Shown piece by piece: positions 12,772 to 13,541 of a DNA stretch of 13,541 nt (position 1 is the first letter of the stretch; each line of letters opens with the position of its first letter). The position numbers and the translations under genes are program-made. The notes under the pieces were generated by a model that worked only from the letters and a program-made list of their open reading frames with translations, had not been told where the DNA came from and made no database searches. The stretch comes from JALQTD01 sp036825655 (GTDB lineage Bacteria; Bacteroidota; Bacteroidia; Flavobacteriales_D; Sanyastnellaceae): NCBI GenBank assembly GCA_036825655.1, contig DAISXU010000059.1, positions 1 through 13,541 of the forward strand. The letters are read 5' to 3'.

Positions 12772-13541
12772 ATGCGTTATTTCCTTCTCACGGCATCCCT
12801 TGCCCTCTCAACTGTTGTAATGGGACAAATATGTCCTTCTCAACCTTTGGATATCCCAGTCACAGGCTGGAGTCAATCATTTGGTGCTGATTGGTCTGCC
12901 GATTCTCCTTACTTGGATCAGCTCGGTATGCCGGAATTCGGGACAGGCATATCGGATGATAACCTAGCGGTTGTTTCGAATGGTGCAATCACAGGTTTTT
13001 TAGGTGTCAAATTTAGAAGTTCCATTGCCCCAGCAGACAATCCCACTTTGTCGAACGGTTTCTATCAGGTTCCAACGGGTTATTCTGCAGTGAGCAATAG
13101 CAATTCAGCTTTATCGAGCAATTCCACCTGGAACATCCTCGCTTACCTCGATTTAGGTGAGTTGTCGTTTGCGGATGTAGACGTGCGCCTTTACATTGAT
13201 TTTGATCCGTGCTTCGGGACCAATGAGCAAAGCATGTTTGAACTGAATTTTTCAGATTTAATGGCGTTGTCTAACATGGATGCGAACGAAGTCAGTGAAC
13301 TCGCAACCTTCCAAAATCTTTCGAGCCCAGCTTGGACGCTCTTCGGAGATGACAATGTCCTTCCTTTTGATGCTGAGGCATCTGGCTTCTATACCATTGC
13401 GCTGGCCGTGTACGATGCATGCGGCAATCAGCGTCTTTGGCATGAAATAATCGTCCATGCTTCGGATTCTTTTGACTCAGATGCCAACGATAACGGGATT
13501 GCGGATGAACTTGAAGTGGGGGGATGCATGCAGTTGGGGGC
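12772..13541 (+). CDS. Secreted surface protein, N-terminal part (cut by window edge)
   Basis: An open frame of 256 codons reaching the right edge without a stop. The first about 19 residues form a Sec signal peptide (MRYFLLTASLALSTVVMGQ, cleavage near MGQ-IC). The mature part is acidic and rich in Ser, Asn and Asp, with no membrane segment. Near residue 235 it has SDANDNGIADELEVGGCM. This is the Asp/Asn-rich calcium-binding-like segment followed by Gly-Cys that, in flavobacterial exported proteins, often introduces Cys-containing repeats ('GCxxxxACNY...'). The visible end 'GCMQLG' fits such a repeat beginning, but the window stops. Export by the type IX system is plausible, but the C-terminal sorting domain lies outside. 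No enzymatic domain is recognised. Confidence 0.8.
   Translation, partial: MRYFLLTASLALSTVVMGQICPSQPLDIPVTGWSQSFGADWSADSPYLDQLGMPEFGTGISDDNLAVVSNGAITGFLGVKFRSSIAPADNPTLSNGFYQVPTGYSAVSNSNSALSSNSTWNILAYLDLGELSFADVDVRLYIDFDPCFGTNEQSMFELNFSDLMALSNMDANEVSELATFQNLSSPAWTLFGDDNVLPFDAEASGFYTIALAVYDACGNQRLWHEIIVHASDSFDSDANDNGIADELEVGGCMQLG

Noticed and set aside
1..13541. Mobile element, prophage, CRISPR or defence island
   Set aside because: No transposase, integrase, direct-repeat array, terminal repeats or nuclease/toxin gene was seen; the genes are mostly core metabolism, tRNA and envelope functions with even composition.

Overview
The window looks like chromosomal core sequence from a member of the Bacteroidota, most likely order Flavobacteriales. 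Four things point there: GldF and GldG gliding-type ABC transporter domains, a START-like protein of the flavobacterial type, -7 promoter boxes of the Bacteroidota form TAnnTTTG with little Shine-Dalgarno signal, and a secreted protein ending in the DxDxNDNGIxDELE-type segment common in flavobacterial exported proteins. Base composition looks balanced and uniform. I see no insertion sequence, phage gene, CRISPR array or abrupt composition change. These are functional guesses from sequence alone; no database was searched.

Left block (1-2987, all minus strand): phoH, then purC, then a TsaC/Sua5-type threonylcarbamoyl-AMP synthase overlapping purC by ATGA, then the 5' part of a CCA-adding enzyme cut by the window edge. 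Candidate -7 boxes precede phoH, purC and the CCA enzyme gene.

Motility/ABC block (3022-7723, plus strand): a divergent SAM hydroxide adenosyltransferase-family (DUF62) gene that lacks the usual catalytic residues; a small ABM-fold protein; a single 824-residue gene fusing GldF (ABC-2 permease) to GldG (auxiliary component); and a membrane-anchored DUF4340-type protein. The fusion is the most notable item. The ATPase partner (GldA) is not in the window.

Middle block: a lone family 4 type glycosyltransferase on the minus strand (7732-8844) converges on the DUF4340 gene. A plus-strand trio follows (8916-11477): PaaJ/PcaF-like thiolase, PaaY-like hexapeptide protein and TrmN6-like tRNA methyltransferase, joined by overlapping start and stop codons. 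The trmN6-like gene overlaps tail-to-tail with a START-like gene on the minus strand.

Right block: tRNA-Met(CAT) with its own -7 box and intrinsic terminator, a minus-strand single-RRM RNA-binding protein gene with its own terminator, a 366-bp non-coding stretch, and the start of a secreted protein running off the right edge. Several genes concern tRNA (CCA addition, t6A synthesis, m6A37 methylation, tRNA-Met), but they lie in separate transcription units and I do not infer a dedicated system.

I did not find a clearly new biological system. The best leads are the gldFG fusion with its DUF4340 partner and the DUF62 protein with a degenerate active site.
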